From Andalucia godoyi (taxonomy: Eukaryota; Discoba; Jakobea; Jakobida; Andaluciidae), in the NCBI GenBank assembly GCA_009859145.1, contig VRVR01000055.1, positions 136,927-200,926 of the forward strand: DNA of 64,000 nt, read 5' to 3'. Both the position numbers and the translations under genes were made by a program. The notes below the pieces were generated by a model. It saw only the letters and a program-made list of their open reading frames with translations, was not told the origin of the DNA and searched no databases. Shown here piece by piece: positions 61,678-64,000 of this stretch (its first letter is position 1; the number at the start of each line of letters is the position of its first letter).

Positions 61678-61757
61678 ATAGGAAGCTTGCGTCACTTGAT
61701 GCAGCGTGCTGTGGTGTGTTTTTCAAACATTTTGGATTTTAAGAGGGGGGGGCCACC
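61678..61757 (-). repeat. Right terminal inverted repeat of the MULE
   Basis: Reverse complement of the left end; contains a run of eight or nine G near 61745-61752. Confidence 0.9.
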
Positions 61758-62979
61758 TGAGCACGTCTCTTCAACCCGCAACACCTCTTTCTTTCGCTTT
61801 GCCTTGTTGTTTCCCCTTTCCCTTTTCCCTTTTTCTGTCTTCTACCCCTGTCAATGTAGGCTCCCTTGTTTTTTGAGTCCCGGAATTGCCAAACTCGATT
61901 ATGAGGAACTAATCTTGCTGGATTTTCGGCAAAAGTCTTTCAGTGCGCTTTCATTTTCTTCACACTTTTTGTAGATGTGCAAGCAGAGAACGACGAGCTG
62001 TGCAAAAGCGGGGGGGGCAACCACTACATTATCCACCTCGATGAAGGGATGTGATTGTATCACTATGCGACATACGGAGTGCAAAAGAACATCCTTGTAT
62101 GAAGAAGGTTCCGTTCAGATTGTATGAAAGTACGTGGACGGCACCAGAAGGACGCTGCCAATAACAAGTTCTTGAGAAGGAGGATGTTCTGCGCAGTAGA
62201 GCATCAAACCAGCAATGGGAAGACAAATGTTGTTGAAGATTTGGCTTCCTGAAATCAATCGCAGGTGGTGGATACGACTGTCCGCTCCACCAGTGCTGCG
62301 ATTATCATCGGCTGCTGAACAAGCATGCGAATCATGCTTTAACAAGACAAGTGCCAATGAATTCGTCGCAGACTTGGAAGCGGCGCATGTGCGAGCAAGA
62401 ATTACAAGTCAGGCAGATGTGTGAACGACGCTCTGTGTGGACGATCCGTGGGCGCACTTTGACCAACAACCCAAACTGTGAGTATGGTACAAACCGAGTG
62501 CACAACATTATCTTGGGAGAAGCATCGACCAAGATAAATGCAACATCTGTGGATGGAGAAATCATTTCAACTGATGTCGAACAATTGGGAGCTTATCACG
62601 GTCCCTTCTGCGCGGCGTGCACGAATGCAGGGTTTGGACGCGGGTGTTACAAGACCGTCAGAAGCGTGCCTTGGTGCGGAACACGGGAAGATGAGAGAGC
62701 ATTCCTCTGGAAGCTAACAGCGGATTGGTAGGACCCCGAAAACGCTTTATGAACATCTTTTTCTTGATAAGCCGTGCCTTTTGTAGCGGGGAGGGGTCTT
62801 GGGGGGAAATGTTGGCAGCGATTCAGCTCTCTTGGTTTCTTTGTCTTGTGGTGTTCATCGCTTGTTCTGCGTTTGGCTATTGCTTTTGCGGGGTTGTTGG
62901 CGACGAGCGGTCACTTTTTTGAAAGGAGACTGTTGGGTTCGCGGTCGCGCGAGGCTGCCGAGTTTTGGTTTTTTATTTC
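61758..62979. other. No confident gene
   Basis: Pyrimidine-rich stretch (61765-61870), then frames on both strands. 62351-62731 plus (126 codons, GPFCAACTNAGFGRGCYKTV) competes with 62565-62332 and 62357-62115 minus (TDVAFILVDASPKIMLCTRF, IFNNICLPIAGLMLYCAEHP). The minus pieces may be a frameshifted remnant. A G run lies at 62010-62017 and a G-rich patch at 62788-62806. Confidence 0.3.
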
Positions 62980-63738
62980 CTAAACACCGTCGGAAATATC
63001 TCGGACAGTAAAGACTTCCTTTTCTCTCCGGATGCATTCCTTGTCATGCAACCGAGCCATGACTCTGCGCGCCAAACTCACGGTCAACACCTCTACTTTC
63101 CCAGCATTGGGTTGGATCACGTGGCCACCGTGCGGGTGAAACAAGCACATCCACTTCCACACGAGGAGGTCCCTTGCATCCGTGATAACTTCGTGCGACA
63201 GATCGTCGACGAAAGGAGCTTCTTCATCTTGGATCAACCGCATCGACAGGCGGAACCACGTATCTTCTAATCCTGAGTTCGAAGAATACAGAACAAGATC
63301 ATCTTTCAAAACAAAAAGCGACCCTTTCCAGCGGTACGTTGCAAGATCATCCAGAGTGATTAGGTCCGCAACGATATGTGGAGCTTGCACACATGCCCAC
63401 CTGTACAACACGCTCATCAGAAAATACCGGAATTCTTCTGTCGTGGATGATGCATGCATGCGGAGGCGTTGTAAGTGATAATGCACTGTGTTTGCCTGGA
63501 TCCCGTACGTCTGTAAACACTGAAAACAAGCGGCTGCGAAGGACTTTGCTGGGCAAATGGCCTGAATATCCAATTTCAATTTCTCGATGGAATCGTCGCG
63601 GAGGATTGGAACGTTATGTTCGATATCCTCCATGCCGATTGCGAACACATTGTCGAGCGAGTCGTCGTTTGGTGCATCGAGCATAAGAATCTCAGATGGC
63701 GCGTCGGATATCAGCGTCGGAATGATGCGGCGCTTCAT
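62980..63738 (-). CDS. Orphan protein, about 252 aa
   Basis: Minus-strand frame; ATG 63738 (MKRRIIPTLISDAPSEILML) preferred, although the frame is open to 63879. Mixed alpha/beta composition: EDIEHNVPILRDDSIEKLKL, LMSVLYRWACVQAPHIVADL, FVLKDDLVLYSSNSGLEDTW. The C-terminus is basic (SLARRVMARLHDKECIRREK). No domain or membrane segment recognised. It has the look of the other intronless orphan genes in this window. Confidence 0.5.
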   Translation of the reverse strand: MKRRIIPTLISDAPSEILMLDAPNDDSLDNVFAIGMEDIEHNVPILRDDSIEKLKLDIQAICPAKSFAAACFQCLQTYGIQANTVHYHLQRLRMHASSTTEEFRYFLMSVLYRWACVQAPHIVADLITLDDLATYRWKGSLFVLKDDLVLYSSNSGLEDTWFRLSMRLIQDEEAPFVDDLSHEVITDARDLLVWKWMCLFHPHGGHVIQPNAGKVEVLTVSLARRVMARLHDKECIRREKEVFTVRDISDGV

Positions 63739-64000
63739 GACAACACAGGTGCGAAAGGCACAAATTGTGAATCTGGCAGAAATGAATGGGATTTCTTTTT
63801 TCAAGAGCTGCGGAGAAACGAGACCACAAAATCCGACAGACACCCCAAAAACCCCCGGAGGTCTGGAAGACCAATTCACACAATCCGCTGCAGCCGTTTT
63901 CAGCGTCTTTTTGCATTCGAGTCTTTTGCACCTCCCTCTCTCTCGCTCGCTCTCTTCTCGTCCTCCTGTTCATTTGTCTCGTACTCGCATCCTCATTGCT
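63739..64000. other. No confident gene
   Basis: 5' flank of the orphan gene, with a CT-rich stretch on the plus strand (63915-63965). Confidence 0.3.

Larger units (their letters stand above)
57305..61757 (+). mobile_element. Complete MULE-type DNA transposon, about 4.45 kb
   Basis: Bounded by terminal inverted repeats of about 75-80 bp (57305-57379 and 61678-61757) beginning GGTGGCC; the inner 42 bases are identical (ACACACCACAGCACGCTGCA through GCTTCCTAT). It encodes one transposase with MULE, SWIM and USP-like parts. The TIRs may extend a few bases outward (TGCTC/GAGCA). I see no perfect 9-bp target duplication. The element abuts the 5' end of the minus-strand gene 55673-57304. Little decay apart from one frameshift suggests a fairly recent insertion. 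Confidence 0.9.

Noticed and set aside
1-64000. tRNA, rRNA, CRISPR or prokaryotic operon features.
   Set aside because: No cloverleaf with matching A and B boxes, no rRNA-like sequence, no regular spacer-repeat array, and no Shine-Dalgarno pattern was found. The sequence is eukaryotic or virus-like.

Overview
The window looks like a stretch of a microbial eukaryote's nuclear genome that contains a decaying block of giant-virus (NCLDV-like) origin and many transposable elements. The eukaryotic signs are a set of Zn2Cys6 zinc-cluster regulators, a short-chain dehydrogenase fragment with small GTATGT-type introns, a secreted protein with a GPI-anchor-like tail, pyrimidine-rich tracts upstream of start codons, and Ty3/Gypsy, hAT and MULE elements. 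The viral signs are a compact (about 1240-codon) type IIA DNA topoisomerase, an SF3-helicase-like P-loop ATPase, an intact 2142-residue orphan ORF, an F-box protein, and long intronless orphan ORFs on both strands. Zinc clusters plus CT-rich promoters would fit a fungus or fungus-like host, but the host cannot be fixed from sequence reading alone.

Layout. 0.5-10.5 kb: four Zn2Cys6 paralogues (two intact or nearly so, one on the minus strand, one dead), a KGG-motif protein, an F-box protein and the 3' end of a dehydrogenase gene. 10.9-17.9 kb: a 194-aa orphan gene divergent from a broken topoisomerase II, then a broken gene of about 720 codons. 18.0-19.4 kb: truncated Ty3/Gypsy element with an LTR. 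19.9-26.3 kb: the intact 2142-aa ORF, followed by a membrane protein. 27-35 kb: small genes and gene remnants. 35.5-39.1 kb: a second copy of the 194-aa/topoisomerase block, in which a hAT transposon has replaced most of the topoisomerase. 41.4-44.9 kb: the SF3-like ATPase. 45.3-50.2 kb: two tandem copies of a two-gene module. 50.7-53.0 kb: a broken gene and a SLOG-like fragment. 53.05-55.55 kb: an element with arms of about 580 bp in inverted orientation, holding two small hAT-type MITEs. 55.7-57.3 kb: a frameshifted orphan gene abutting a complete MULE transposon (57.3-61.8 kb). 63.0-63.7 kb: one more orphan gene.

Recurring theme: the viral-like block has been duplicated, partly homogenised (two separate near-identical tracts inside otherwise diverged copies), invaded by DNA transposons, and damaged by premature stops, most of which are TGA, together with frameshifts. 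Against this background the 2142-aa ORF stands out because it is open over 6.4 kb.
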